NCBI GenBank assembly: GCA_013042895.1
Contig: JABDPD010000243.1
Location: 1 to 11,073, forward strand
Length of the DNA: 11,073 nucleotides
DNA from: Boseongicola sp.
Lineage (GTDB): Bacteria; Pseudomonadota; Alphaproteobacteria; Rhodobacterales; Rhodobacteraceae
Reading direction: 5' to 3'
Of this stretch, positions 1 through 7,674 are shown one piece after another. Positions within the stretch are counted from its first letter, which is position 1; the number at the start of each line of letters is the position of its first letter. Both the position numbers and the translations under genes were made by a program. The notes beneath the pieces are model-generated. The model was not told where the DNA came from. It searched no databases and saw only the letters and a list, made by a program, of their open reading frames with translations.

Positions 1-651
1 CTCGAGATGACAGCTAAAGCCAACGGCATGTCAGATGACGCACACTGCCGTTTGATGATCACCCGTGGCGTCAAGGTGAAGCCATTTCAGCACCCTTCGC
101 TAAGTCGCTCTGGTCCGACAATTGTGATCATCATAGAGCACTCCAAACCGGCGGAGGATGTTCAAACCAAAGGCATCCGCCTTGCCACTGTCCCTCAGGT
201 GCGCGGTCTGCCCATGAGCCAGGACGCCAAGTATAACAGCCACTCAAAGCTGAACTGCGTGATTGCTTGCCTCCAGGCCGAACAGGCCGGTGCAGATGAG
301 GGCTTGATGCTTGATCCGCATGGCTTCGTGAACACTACGAATGCCTGCAATTTCTTCATCGTGCGCAAAGGTCAGGTTTGGACTTCGACCGGAGATTATT
401 GCATGAACGGCGTCACACGCCAGAAGGTCATCGACATATGCCGGGCGAACGATATTCCTGTTTTTGAACGAAACTTCTCGCTCGTCGACGCTTATGGAGC
501 GGAGGAAGCCTTCCTCACCGGCACCTTTGGAGCACAAACTCCTGTTGCCGAAATCGACGGTAAATCCATTGGCGAAAACGGCGGGAATGGACCCGTTCTC
601 GAGCGTATCCGCGCGCTCTACAAAGAGATGATCGTCAAAGCGACTACGTAA
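1..651 (+). CDS. Class IV PLP-dependent aminotransferase, 5'-truncated by window edge
   Basis: This is a branched-chain/D-amino-acid-type (fold type IV) aminotransferase, a cytoplasmic PLP enzyme that moves an amino group between an amino acid and a 2-oxo acid. The frame is open from base 1 (L-E-M...), and only about 216 residues remain where family members have roughly 280-300, so the N-terminal part lies outside the window. The ATG at 7 is probably internal. Visible family features are CRLMITRG, then the NSHSKLNC segment, whose lysine is the likely PLP-binding residue, then LMLDPHGFVNTTNACNFF and GVTRQKVIDIC. The glutamate expected in the classic class IV signature is a threonine here; as I recall, this subfamily commonly has Thr. 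The substrate cannot be told from sequence. The stop (649-651) overlaps the 3' end of the convergent acnX gene by eight bases. The family call is confident and the specificity is unknown. Confidence 0.88.
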   Translation, partial: LEMTAKANGMSDDAHCRLMITRGVKVKPFQHPSLSRSGPTIVIIIEHSKPAEDVQTKGIRLATVPQVRGLPMSQDAKYNSHSKLNCVIACLQAEQAGADEGLMLDPHGFVNTTNACNFFIVRKGQVWTSTGDYCMNGVTRQKVIDICRANDIPVFERNFSLVDAYGAEEAFLTGTFGAQTPVAEIDGKSIGENGGNGPVLERIRALYKEMIVKATT

Positions 652-2329
652 TCCAAGTTGGCGCATTGCCCGAAACACGCCCCGTCACGGCTGCTTCAGA
701 GCACGCGGCCAAGCCGCCAAAACGGACCTTTCGCCCGGACAAACCGAACGCGTAATGCGCGTATTTGCCCGAGTTCGTCATCAGCACTCTCGTCGCACTT
801 GGGAAAAGCGGCTCGGTGATCGAACACCAGCAGATGTCAGGTAGAAACCGCACGCCCTGCCGCTCTAAAACAGCAACAACGCCCTCACTTCGACCGGCCG
901 CGAGCACCTCTCGCCCAACTGTCACGATCACTTCTACTGCATCCGAGACCTTACGCCCTTCCAATAGTGCCGCCAACGTGCGCACCTCATCGAGCGACAC
1001 ATGAGGCGATCCGATCGCCACAAGCTCGACCGCCTCCTCGTCCGCATTCAACTCTCGCCAAGCATCTGCGAAATCCTGAGGTCCAATCGACACACGGTCC
1101 GCATCATCTGACGCCTTCAGACCACTCTCTGGGGTAATCCCTCGAATATGCAGCATCGGAGCGCCGGACATTGTCCCGAACGCCGCGCAAAGCGCCTTCA
1201 AGTCATCCGCACTTGGCGATGTGTGTTGCAACCCAACCAGAAGCGGCACCCGATCCGGTGAGACCTTCCCCGCAAGCCAACCTAAGAGCGGCCAAACAGC
1301 ATCGTCCGCGCCCGCAGGTAAAGTCACCTCAACCACCCGCCGCGCCTTGCGCCCTGCCTCGGTATAAACACCTGAAACGGCGGCCCGCCCGGTCATTGCA
1401 ATGCACAAATCGAGGTAATCGGGATGCTTTGGGGTTCGCGCACCCAGGACCGAATTCGCAAAGATGACAGCGTTGGACTCCGACCAGCCAATGCACTCGC
1501 CACGCTCAGGTCGGTCATCCAGCAAATAAGGCGCACATGTAAACGTTTGCTGTGCGCCCATCGAAACATAAGCATCCGCCAACCGACTGGCACGGCTCCC
1601 AAAATCCTCATCAACGCCTTGCGTGGACCAATTCTCACGATCGACCGAAATCGCATTGATCGTCGTTGGAATAGCGACCTTGGCCCCCATCTCGGCCATC
1701 TTCTCAGCAAAGATCAGGTTGGCCGAATGGGCCAGAATACAACCGTCAATATGCCCCCGACTGACGTCCATCAAAACACCCGCACCTTGCGCCACGGCCA
1801 TCAAGCACACGATCTCTATCGCGACCTGTTTCGCAGCACCCGACCTGCCAGACAGCAAAGCGCGGTCCGCATCAGTCAACACCAAACTATTCACGTCAGC
1901 CCGTTTAATTGCGATGTCAAAGCCGTCCGCAATCAACCGCCCACCCGAAACCCGAGCTTCGCGTTTCTCCGACAGCGCGGTGTACTCCTCAGATGGCAGT
2001 CGTACCACCGTCACAGGTTGCTCGAAAATCCGCTCAGACACCAAGGCACCAAGCGTCAGAACCTCTTCATCCTCCTCAAAGACAAGGACCGCCGGAGCCA
2101 AGTCCGACAAAGCCAATTCAAGCAACACGCCGCTGCCGCTGCATGATCCACGCGAGGTGGGCATCATCACGACTTTGCCCGAAACAGTTGCCCCAACCTG
2201 TGGATGATGCGCGTCAATAATCCGCCCGTTTCCGGGATCTACGCCACCCCAAAAACTCAAGCCCTCATCGCAAACAAGGATTGACCCTGAGGCATCGCCC
2301 CCGGCCAGAAGCATCCCGGCGTCAAACAT
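644..2329 (-). CDS. Aconitase X (AcnX), fused small+large subunit dehydratase
   Basis: This 561-residue AcnX protein carries the swivel-like small domain (DUF126, about residues 1-135) fused to the catalytic large domain (DUF521, about 150-561). Marks of the family are LSFWGGVDP (24-32), the small-domain loop RGSCSGSG (60-67), TCAPYLL (264-270), ESNAVIFANSVLGART (284-299), and CWC (500-502) followed by TEPLFP. Cys265, Cys500 and Cys502 are likely Fe-S ligands (inference). The fused bacterial type has been characterised as cis-3-hydroxy-L-proline dehydratase, making 1-pyrroline-2-carboxylate; archaeal relatives are mevalonate 5-phosphate dehydratases. The hydroxyproline role is therefore the best guess, but no other hydroxyproline gene is in view. 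The ATG at 2329 fits the family N-terminus, lies five bases after the pqiC stop, and has a GTAGGG stretch just upstream, so it is probably translated with the pqi genes. The stop overlaps the convergent aminotransferase gene. Confidence 0.9.
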   Translation of the reverse strand: MFDAGMLLAGGDASGSILVCDEGLSFWGGVDPGNGRIIDAHHPQVGATVSGKVVMMPTSRGSCSGSGVLLELALSDLAPAVLVFEEDEEVLTLGALVSERIFEQPVTVVRLPSEEYTALSEKREARVSGGRLIADGFDIAIKRADVNSLVLTDADRALLSGRSGAAKQVAIEIVCLMAVAQGAGVLMDVSRGHIDGCILAHSANLIFAEKMAEMGAKVAIPTTINAISVDRENWSTQGVDEDFGSRASRLADAYVSMGAQQTFTCAPYLLDDRPERGECIGWSESNAVIFANSVLGARTPKHPDYLDLCIAMTGRAAVSGVYTEAGRKARRVVEVTLPAGADDAVWPLLGWLAGKVSPDRVPLLVGLQHTSPSADDLKALCAAFGTMSGAPMLHIRGITPESGLKASDDADRVSIGPQDFADAWRELNADEEAVELVAIGSPHVSLDEVRTLAALLEGRKVSDAVEVIVTVGREVLAAGRSEGVVAVLERQGVRFLPDICWCSITEPLFPSATRVLMTNSGKYAHYAFGLSGRKVRFGGLAACSEAAVTGRVSGNAPTWIT

Positions 2330-2334
2330 GCACC

Positions 2335-2910
2335 CTACCGTAATCCATAGCGCGCCACGTGTTCGGCCATTGCGGTAACAGTACGCGATCGCGCGCCCGC
2401 TATTGCCTGCTTCCCGGCAGCCAGCAAATATGGCGTTGAGATTGAAAAACCGACCGCGCGCTCGGGCTGCTCCTCATCTTCGGGGGCCACGAAATACTGT
2501 CCCGTTGCAACGAAAGTCCCGTTGCTACGCGCCACAAAGGTGTCCACACGGATGTCGACAGTTGCGTCCGGCACGCTTCGGAACGGCCAAGGATCCGGCG
2601 CGACTCGCGCACGTGTGACTGTCGTCAACGCACGTGAAAACCCAAGCGTCACATCCCGAACCGGATCATCCGCCCATAATGTATCGGGGTCCTCAATCAG
2701 CGTTCCGTCCTCGGCTTCGGTGACTAAAAACTCAGCCGACGCATAGGTTGGCAAAGAAATCTCACGCACGGAAACAGACGCGTATCTGATCCCGATCCTC
2801 TCACTCGGAACCGCCGTTTCTCCCGAATACCTAGTGATCTCGTTGCTTGAACTACACGCCGCAAAACCAAGTAATAAAAGTGGAAAAATCGTTGCTCGGA
2901 TGAGTTTCAT
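2335..2910 (-). CDS. pqiC: PqiC-like lipoprotein (ABC-type transport auxiliary, DUF330)
   Basis: A 191-residue predicted outer-membrane lipoprotein. The N-terminus is a lipoprotein signal: MKLIR, a hydrophobic core of about residues 7-18, and a lipobox F-A-A-C with the lipidated cysteine at 19. Serine follows at +2, which favours outer-membrane sorting. The body shows the PqiC/DUF330 pattern: a short IGIRYASVSVREISLPTY strand, the ARVAPDPWPF segment, a VDIRVDTFVA strand, and a C-terminal helix. In E. coli, PqiC is the outer-membrane partner that receives the PqiB tunnel. The ATG is one base after the pqiB stop and the gene ends five bases before acnX, so it is an internal member of the minus-strand run. 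Sequence conservation in this family is low, so the call leans on the lipobox, size and position directly after pqiB. Confidence 0.85.
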   Translation of the reverse strand: MKLIRATIFPLLLLGFAACSSSNEITRYSGETAVPSERIGIRYASVSVREISLPTYASAEFLVTEAEDGTLIEDPDTLWADDPVRDVTLGFSRALTTVTRARVAPDPWPFRSVPDATVDIRVDTFVARSNGTFVATGQYFVAPEDEEQPERAVGFSISTPYLLAAGKQAIAGARSRTVTAMAEHVARYGLR

Positions 2911-2911
2911 A

Positions 2912-5047
2912 TCAACGTCCCAAAATAACGGAATTCGGCCGCCGCTCCAGCGCCCGACTCAAACTCTCGAAAGCTTCGGCTGCATTGCTTATGTCGCGCA
3001 AGGCAGCCCGCGCCTCGCGACTTAGCTCGGAATTCTGATCAACACCCGATAGTGCATCCTCCGCCTGCGCCACCAACGCCTCAATCCGTCCAGTCAGCGA
3101 AGGCAGCCCCACAACAGCGGTTTCGATAGCCGCCGCAGCCGTTTCTGCCGAGGCCAAGGTCTGGTTCAAATTGCGAACCGCCCCGCCCTCGCGCAACTCC
3201 TGTAAAGCGGCCTCAACCTCGGCTAGCGCCGTCGTTAAAGCGCCCGGCAGCGCCTGAGTGTCGTCGGATGCAATCAGAGCCTGCGCAGATGCCAAAGCTC
3301 CGCTCGCCTGCTCAACCATGATGTCCAGCGGAATCGCCCCCGCACGATCAGACAATTCAGTCAGCGAAGTCACCAACTCCGGCACGCCCTCTACGCTTGT
3401 CTCAACACCAGTCGCAGCGGCTGCCGCTGCGTCAATCGCGCCCTGCAAACGCGCAACCATATCCGCTTCGCTGAGTGCCGTGGTCACAACTCGCATATCG
3501 TCCGCCACGCCCTTCAATTCTGCCACCAATGCCGCGACTTCGGCCGGCAAGGCCTGCAATTCGGGTGCAGTCACAAGCCCACGTACATCTCCAATCAAAC
3601 CACGCACCTCAGCAGGAACTGCCTGCGTGTCGTTCCCACCAACAAAACTTTCGGCGGCGTCCAGAAATCCGATCGCGCTGACCAAAAGCTCTTCAATCGG
3701 CAAATCGTTGATCCGTTGGAACACCCCCTCAGCCGTGGCTGAAACATCCGATATCTCACTGAGAGTGCTCGGCAAAATCGGATATGGGTCGCCGGAAAGG
3801 TCTATCAACTCAATCGGCGCCTCCGGCACTTCGATCATCTCGACTTTCAAGCCCCCCGTCAGGATCGTGGCAGTCGCCAACCGCGCCCGAAGTCCTGCAT
3901 CCACTCGTTGCTCAAAATAGTCCAACGGATCATCAAATTCGGCCAAGTCCAGCGACAACCGCGACGGCACAAGTGCAAGTGTCGTCAAAAGCCGCACGCC
4001 GTCATCACCGAACCGGTCCTCATCCACGATGCCGCGAATACTCGACACTTCTCCAATCCGCACACCCTCCAACTCAACCGGAGCGCCCACCGCCAGACCG
4101 CTGAAATTCTCGCGGAATATGACAATGAGGTTTAGCTCAGTCCCTTCAGTTGTGTCGAAAAGACTGGCCCGGGCGCGACCTTCGTCAGCGAACAACCCAA
4201 ACTCTGCACCATCAACGGCAGGCCGACCACCCGAGACAATCGTCTCAAAGGCCACACCGCCGCCGATCAACGACGCGAGTGATGTAAAATCCAACTCGGC
4301 GCCACCGGCCCCCAATGAAAACGTGAAGCCAGAAGTGTCCCAAAACCGCGTCGCGGACGTAACAATTCGATCATAAGGTTCAAAAATAATGGCACTCGCC
4401 CGCGCGTTGACCCCGTCCTCAGAAAGGCCCGGCTTGCCGATACGACCAACCTCTATCCCCTTGTAAAGTATGGGTGCGCCCTCGCTCAAAGCGGCACCCG
4501 GGCTAGCATTCAAAACGATCCGCAAACCCAATTGCCCAGCCGCGGCGAGTGGAGGTTCCGCCAAGGCAACGTGTCGCGATGCCAATCCACCCGGCGTGCT
4601 GTCCCACGTCCCCTCGATGTAGACCCCGCTTAAAACCGTATCGAGCCCCGTTACGCCTCTCGCTGTTACTTCGGGGCGCACAATCCAGAATTCAGCGCTG
4701 TCGTCCACGAAAGACGCGATGCTCTTTTCCAGCCGGACCGAGGCCAAAACCCGATCAAGGTTGTCGGTGAACGCAACGTCCTCGACTAATCCCACGTCCA
4801 CATCGCGATACCGCAATACCGTTTCGCCCGGAGACATGCCCGCCGCACTGTCAAAGGCGATTTCAATCACCGGCCCGCGATCCGAATACGACTGCCACGC
4901 CACGCCCAGAGCCACTAATAGTGCGGCCATCGGCACCAACCATACGACCGACGCGCGCTCGAAGATCGATGCCCGCACCGAGCGAACCGGAATCTCTGGT
5001 GGTTGATCACTCACGCGCAATACCCGCCCCTCGGTCTTCGATGCCAT
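2912..5047 (-). CDS. pqiB: PqiB-like MCE-domain intermembrane transport protein
   Basis: A 711-residue protein anchored in the inner membrane by one N-terminal helix (about residues 34-51), with the rest in the periplasm. Three MCE domains follow, at about 58-148 (GMSPGETVLRYRDVDVGLVEDV), 173-270 (LSEGAPILYKGIEVGRI) and 304-410 (LAVGAPVELEGVRIGEV). Residues from about 425 to the end are Ala/Leu/Glu-rich helix or coiled coil, ending in RALERRPNSVILGR, typical of the family. PqiB forms hexameric tunnels that carry lipids between the membranes. E. coli PqiB is about 546 residues, so this protein is longer, mostly in the C-terminal helical part, which has a repeated TQA[LV]P motif. The ATG at 5047 lies 41 bases inside the upstream pqiA C-half gene, and the stop is one base before pqiC. 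The start is supported by the short cytoplasmic tail before the membrane helix. Confidence 0.93.
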   Translation of the reverse strand: MASKTEGRVLRVSDQPPEIPVRSVRASIFERASVVWLVPMAALLVALGVAWQSYSDRGPVIEIAFDSAAGMSPGETVLRYRDVDVGLVEDVAFTDNLDRVLASVRLEKSIASFVDDSAEFWIVRPEVTARGVTGLDTVLSGVYIEGTWDSTPGGLASRHVALAEPPLAAAGQLGLRIVLNASPGAALSEGAPILYKGIEVGRIGKPGLSEDGVNARASAIIFEPYDRIVTSATRFWDTSGFTFSLGAGGAELDFTSLASLIGGGVAFETIVSGGRPAVDGAEFGLFADEGRARASLFDTTEGTELNLIVIFRENFSGLAVGAPVELEGVRIGEVSSIRGIVDEDRFGDDGVRLLTTLALVPSRLSLDLAEFDDPLDYFEQRVDAGLRARLATATILTGGLKVEMIEVPEAPIELIDLSGDPYPILPSTLSEISDVSATAEGVFQRINDLPIEELLVSAIGFLDAAESFVGGNDTQAVPAEVRGLIGDVRGLVTAPELQALPAEVAALVAELKGVADDMRVVTTALSEADMVARLQGAIDAAAAAATGVETSVEGVPELVTSLTELSDRAGAIPLDIMVEQASGALASAQALIASDDTQALPGALTTALAEVEAALQELREGGAVRNLNQTLASAETAAAAIETAVVGLPSLTGRIEALVAQAEDALSGVDQNSELSREARAALRDISNAAEAFESLSRALERRPNSVILGR

Positions 5048-5666
5048 CCCAAATCATGCGCGGATCAAACGCCTGCGCCGACAACATCGTGAAAATCACC
5101 GACAGCGCAAAGGCAAGGCTCGCAGGCCCCGGCTGGATAGCCGCCACGGCATTGAGTTGCACCAGAGACGACAAGATAGCCACCACAAAGACGTCGATCA
5201 TCGACCAACGGCCAATGTATTCAACAATCTCATGCACACCGTGACGCGCTTGCGGCGCCGCACGTGAAACGCTTCCAACGCTGAACGCAAGAAACGCAAT
5301 GCTCGCAAACTTACCGACCGGGATGACGACGCTGGCCACCAAAATGATCAACGCAATCCCATATGCCCCATGAGCCGCTAATTCGGCCACGCCGCCGACA
5401 ATGGTCGCGCTTTCGGTGTGAACCAGCGTACGAGTTTCAAGCATCGGATAAATATTTGCCGGTACGTAACAGATCAGTCCTGCCAACCACCACGCCCAAA
5501 CCCGCTGTAAGCTGCGCCGAGACCGCGAAACCACCCGGGCTCCGCAGTTCGGGCAGCTCTCTGTGCCCATCGGCCAGGCCCTCGCACAGGCGCGACAACC
5601 AACCAAACCCGCATCGCGGGCAGTCAAGACGGGGTCTGTGATCCCAATGCGTTCCATACCGACCAA
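5007..5666 (-). CDS. pqiA: PqiA-family membrane protein, C-terminal-half homologue
   Basis: An inner-membrane protein of up to 219 residues matching one half of E. coli PqiA. A cytoplasmic zinc-ribbon-like head (Cys24-x2-Cys27 and Cys38-x2-Cys41) is followed by about four hydrophobic spans, roughly at residues 56-75, 100-130, 145-170 and 180-200. The CYVPANIYPML stretch in the first span is a PqiA hallmark. PqiA is the membrane partner of PqiB and probably loads or extracts lipid. It overlaps the preceding pqiA half by 43 bases and pqiB by 41. The start is uncertain: 5666 is a TTG, and an ATG three codons later (5657) would give 216 residues. Neither has a strong ribosome-binding site, consistent with coupling to the upstream gene. 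Together with the 5624-6253 gene it makes the equivalent of one full-length PqiA. Confidence 0.9.
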   Translation of the reverse strand: MVGMERIGITDPVLTARDAGLVGCRACARAWPMGTESCPNCGARVVSRSRRSLQRVWAWWLAGLICYVPANIYPMLETRTLVHTESATIVGGVAELAAHGAYGIALIILVASVVIPVGKFASIAFLAFSVGSVSRAAPQARHGVHEIVEYIGRWSMIDVFVVAILSSLVQLNAVAAIQPGPASLAFALSVIFTMLSAQAFDPRMIWDGIEDRGAGIARE

Positions 5667-6253
5667 CTACACATGAACTTCTGCTGGATAACAATGAGCA
5701 CGGTCAAAGCCGCAAACATCCAAAACGCCGGACCAAAGGTCACTTGCGCCAAATCTGCGACTTTCACCAACGACACTGCGCAGCCTATCGCAAAGACCTC
5801 CGCCATCGCCCAGGGCCGGAGCTCCTGGGAAACCCGGAACGCAGCGCGAGCGCCAGGCAAGGCCGGACGGTCCACTATGAACGGAGCCAATACATAGATG
5901 ATCAATCCGGTCCTCAACGCCGGAATCGCCAAAATCATCGCAATAGTCGCGACGACCAGTACCGTCAAAAACCCGTCTGAAAATGCATAGGCAATGTCGA
6001 GCACAGATGCCGCATTCGCCACGCCTCCTGCCTCAATCCGCAAAAAAGGAAAAACCGCCGCGCCAGTGATAAGGATCAACGTTGCCACCGCTAATGCTAC
6101 GATTTGCAAGGCCGCCTTCGCTCTCGGCGCAGCCAAGACCGTATGGCACCTTGCACAAATCGCAACCTCTCCTCGCGCAGGTTGGCGCACCCGATAGAGC
6201 GCGTCGCATTCGGTGCACACAATCAGATCTTCGAGGTTTGACGTATCAACCAT
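5624..6253 (-). CDS. pqiA: PqiA-family membrane protein, N-terminal-half homologue
   Basis: A 209-residue inner-membrane protein with the PqiA half-domain layout. A zinc-ribbon-like head with Cys13-x2-Cys16 and Cys33-x2-Cys36 comes first, then hydrophobic spans at about 47-70, 96-125, 150-168 and 173-191, with ELRPWAMAEVF before the third span as in other PqiA proteins. E. coli PqiA is a single protein of about 417 residues with two such halves. Here they are separate overlapping genes, this one first. The ATG at 6253 has a GAGG ribosome-binding site that overlaps the TGA stop of the fucU-like gene upstream (six bases between the genes), which points to translational coupling. The stop lies inside the next pqiA half. 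The family call is confident; the transported substrate is unknown. Confidence 0.9.
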   Translation of the reverse strand: MVDTSNLEDLIVCTECDALYRVRQPARGEVAICARCHTVLAAPRAKAALQIVALAVATLILITGAAVFPFLRIEAGGVANAASVLDIAYAFSDGFLTVLVVATIAMILAIPALRTGLIIYVLAPFIVDRPALPGARAAFRVSQELRPWAMAEVFAIGCAVSLVKVADLAQVTFGPAFWMFAALTVLIVIQQKFMCSWSVWNALGSQTPS

Positions 6254-6257
6254 CAGG

Positions 6258-6261
6258 CCTC
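6258..6261 (-). promoter_or_regulatory. Ribosome binding site of pqiA N-half, overlapping fucU stop
   Basis: On the minus strand the junction reads TGAGGCCTGATG. GAGG overlaps the fucU-like stop codon TGA and sits four bases before the pqiA ATG. This supports the 6253 start and suggests the ribosome finishing the mutarotase re-initiates on pqiA. Confidence 0.6.
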
Positions 6262-6691
6262 ACGGCGCTACAACGCCCTTCTTGAGGATGATGTTCCCGT
6301 AAAGCCGGGCCTCTCCGGTCTGAACGACCGCAAACCCTTCCCGAGCAAGATCGTAAAACGCAAAGCGCTCGACGTTCTTAATCGGTGCCGGGTGATCGGC
6401 CACCTCGTCGATTATCCGCTGGAACTCATGCACAATTGGAGGCGTCCCTTCTGGATCTTCCACCATTTGCATCACCTGAGCTGGATCCGGGACGAAGGAG
6501 TCCAACGGAAACAGCGTCAACACAGCTTCCAGCACATCCGTCGCTGAAATCCCGTCCATTCTGTGACACCGCTGCCCCATGGAATGGCCCGGAAAGTTAG
6601 CATCACCAATGACCAGAGTGTCGCCATGCCCCATCGCCTGCAGCGTCCAAAGCATGTCGGGGGAGAGTATATTTGGAATATTGCGTAACAT
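6260..6691 (-). CDS. FucU/RbsD-family sugar mutarotase (L-fucose mutarotase-like)
   Basis: A 143-residue cytoplasmic protein of the RbsD/FucU family, which interconverts the anomers of sugars such as L-fucose or ribose. Its length matches FucU. The N-terminal GHGDTLVIGDANFPGHS (about 21-37) contains the catalytic-type His22 and Asp30, and the C-terminal NVERFAFYDLAREGFAVVQTGE ends in RLYGNIILKKGVV, the conserved family end. These features resemble FucU more than RbsD. No fucose transporter, kinase, dehydrogenase or aldolase is in the window, so the physiological sugar is unknown. The gene starts 24 bases after the histidine kinase stop and ends six bases before pqiA, so it sits between a regulatory pair and a membrane transport system. 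The ribosome-binding site is weak. The family call is strong and substrate specificity is inferred only. Confidence 0.9.
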   Translation of the reverse strand: MLRNIPNILSPDMLWTLQAMGHGDTLVIGDANFPGHSMGQRCHRMDGISATDVLEAVLTLFPLDSFVPDPAQVMQMVEDPEGTPPIVHEFQRIIDEVADHPAPIKNVERFAFYDLAREGFAVVQTGEARLYGNIILKKGVVAP

Positions 6692-6715
6692 GTTCTGACT
6701 TTCAGGCTATTCAAC

Positions 6716-7674
6716 TCAAAACACAATCCTAAAGCGGGCGCCTGTCTCGCTTGGCTCCAGCGTAATCTCGCCGCCATGCGCCAAGAGAAGCGTCTGCACA
6801 ATCGCGAGCCCCATGCCCGTACCGCCTGCATCGCGACGCGTAGTGAAGAACGGTTCAAAGCATTTATCCCGATTGCCCGACGAAATCCCCGGACCGTCGT
6901 CTGTGACGGTCAAGATTGCGCCGTCTGCGGTCATTTCACCCGCAATCGACATGGACTTCGCGCCTGCGCTTTCAGCGTTTTGCAACAAATGCCCCAGAAC
7001 AATCCAAGCCCTTCAGCAGACAAAGGAAACACAACTTCGCCGCCGTTCACCTTCACATCCAAAGACGTCTCCGGCAAACCCACGCCTTGAAGCGTGACCA
7101 ATCCGTGATGCATCGGATTGCGCGCAGCGGCGATCTCGCGTGCCGCCTCCAAGAGTCGCTCCAGCCGTGCCTCGGAGCGTTGAATCGTGGCAACCAAACC
7201 GGCCGCTTCTTCAGACAGAGCCTCATCAGCCTCCAAAAGCTCCGCCGCTCCCCGGATTGCCGTCAAAGGCGTCTTCAACTCATGGCTCACATGATCTGAA
7301 TACGAACGCACGGCCAATTCGCGCGCCTGCAATACCTCTGCCATCTCCAAAACCGTCTGGCCAAGATCGCCAATCTCAGGTGTGCCAAAATGCGCCATCG
7401 GCTCGGCCACACCCCCACCCCGGATTACTTCAGCTCGCTCCGCAAGGCCCCGCACGGGTCGCAAGATCAAACGCCAGAGCAGCCATCCCAACACCAAGGT
7501 GGCCACCAAAGACACGACGGCCACCAATAACAGCGCTCGCCCACCGCTCAATCCCGGCGCCAGACTGCTTACCATCACCAAACCAAGAACGGGCAAGATC
7601 AGTACCGCTAAAAGCGAGCCCCCAAGGACAAGCATCAGCGGCGGCCGCCACTTCGCCTTTACACGCCGCCGCAA
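6716..7674 (-). pseudogene. HAMP-type sensor histidine kinase, interrupted by a one-base frameshift
   Basis: A two-component sensor kinase, about 319 residues if repaired. It has two membrane helices (about 12-36 and 46-71) joined by only about ten residues, a HAMP linker (72-122), and a HisKA domain with SDHVSHELKTPLTAIRG (phospho-accepting His131). The ATPase domain has an N box (HLLQNAESAGA), G1 (DDGPGIS), F box (FEPFFTT) and G2 (GGTGMGLAIV). As given, the 7674 frame runs into nonsense after codon 224 (EGLG, 7003-7005), and the ATPase part continues in the next frame to the TGA at 6716. Adding one base near 7003 restores IVLGHLLQNA. Without it, the protein lacks its ATP-binding domain. Either a sequencing/assembly error or a real inactivation is possible. 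The start is a TTG with GAGG eight bases upstream, overlapping the regulator gene by 16 bases. Confidence 0.87.

Noticed and set aside
1..6. CTCGAG (XhoI site) at the exact window start, suggesting a cloned fragment
   Set aside because: The same hexamer occurs again near 598, the right end shows no matching site, and the reading frame runs through it, so it may be chance.
1424..2207. Two long plus-strand open frames (240 and 194 codons) opposite acnX
   Set aside because: They are rich in Arg/Pro/Ser with no family features, and acnX on the other strand is convincingly conserved through the whole interval.
6931..7003. Programmed ribosomal frameshifting as the explanation for the split kinase
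   Set aside because: There is no slippery heptamer followed by a clear stimulatory structure at the junction, and histidine kinases are not known to use it.
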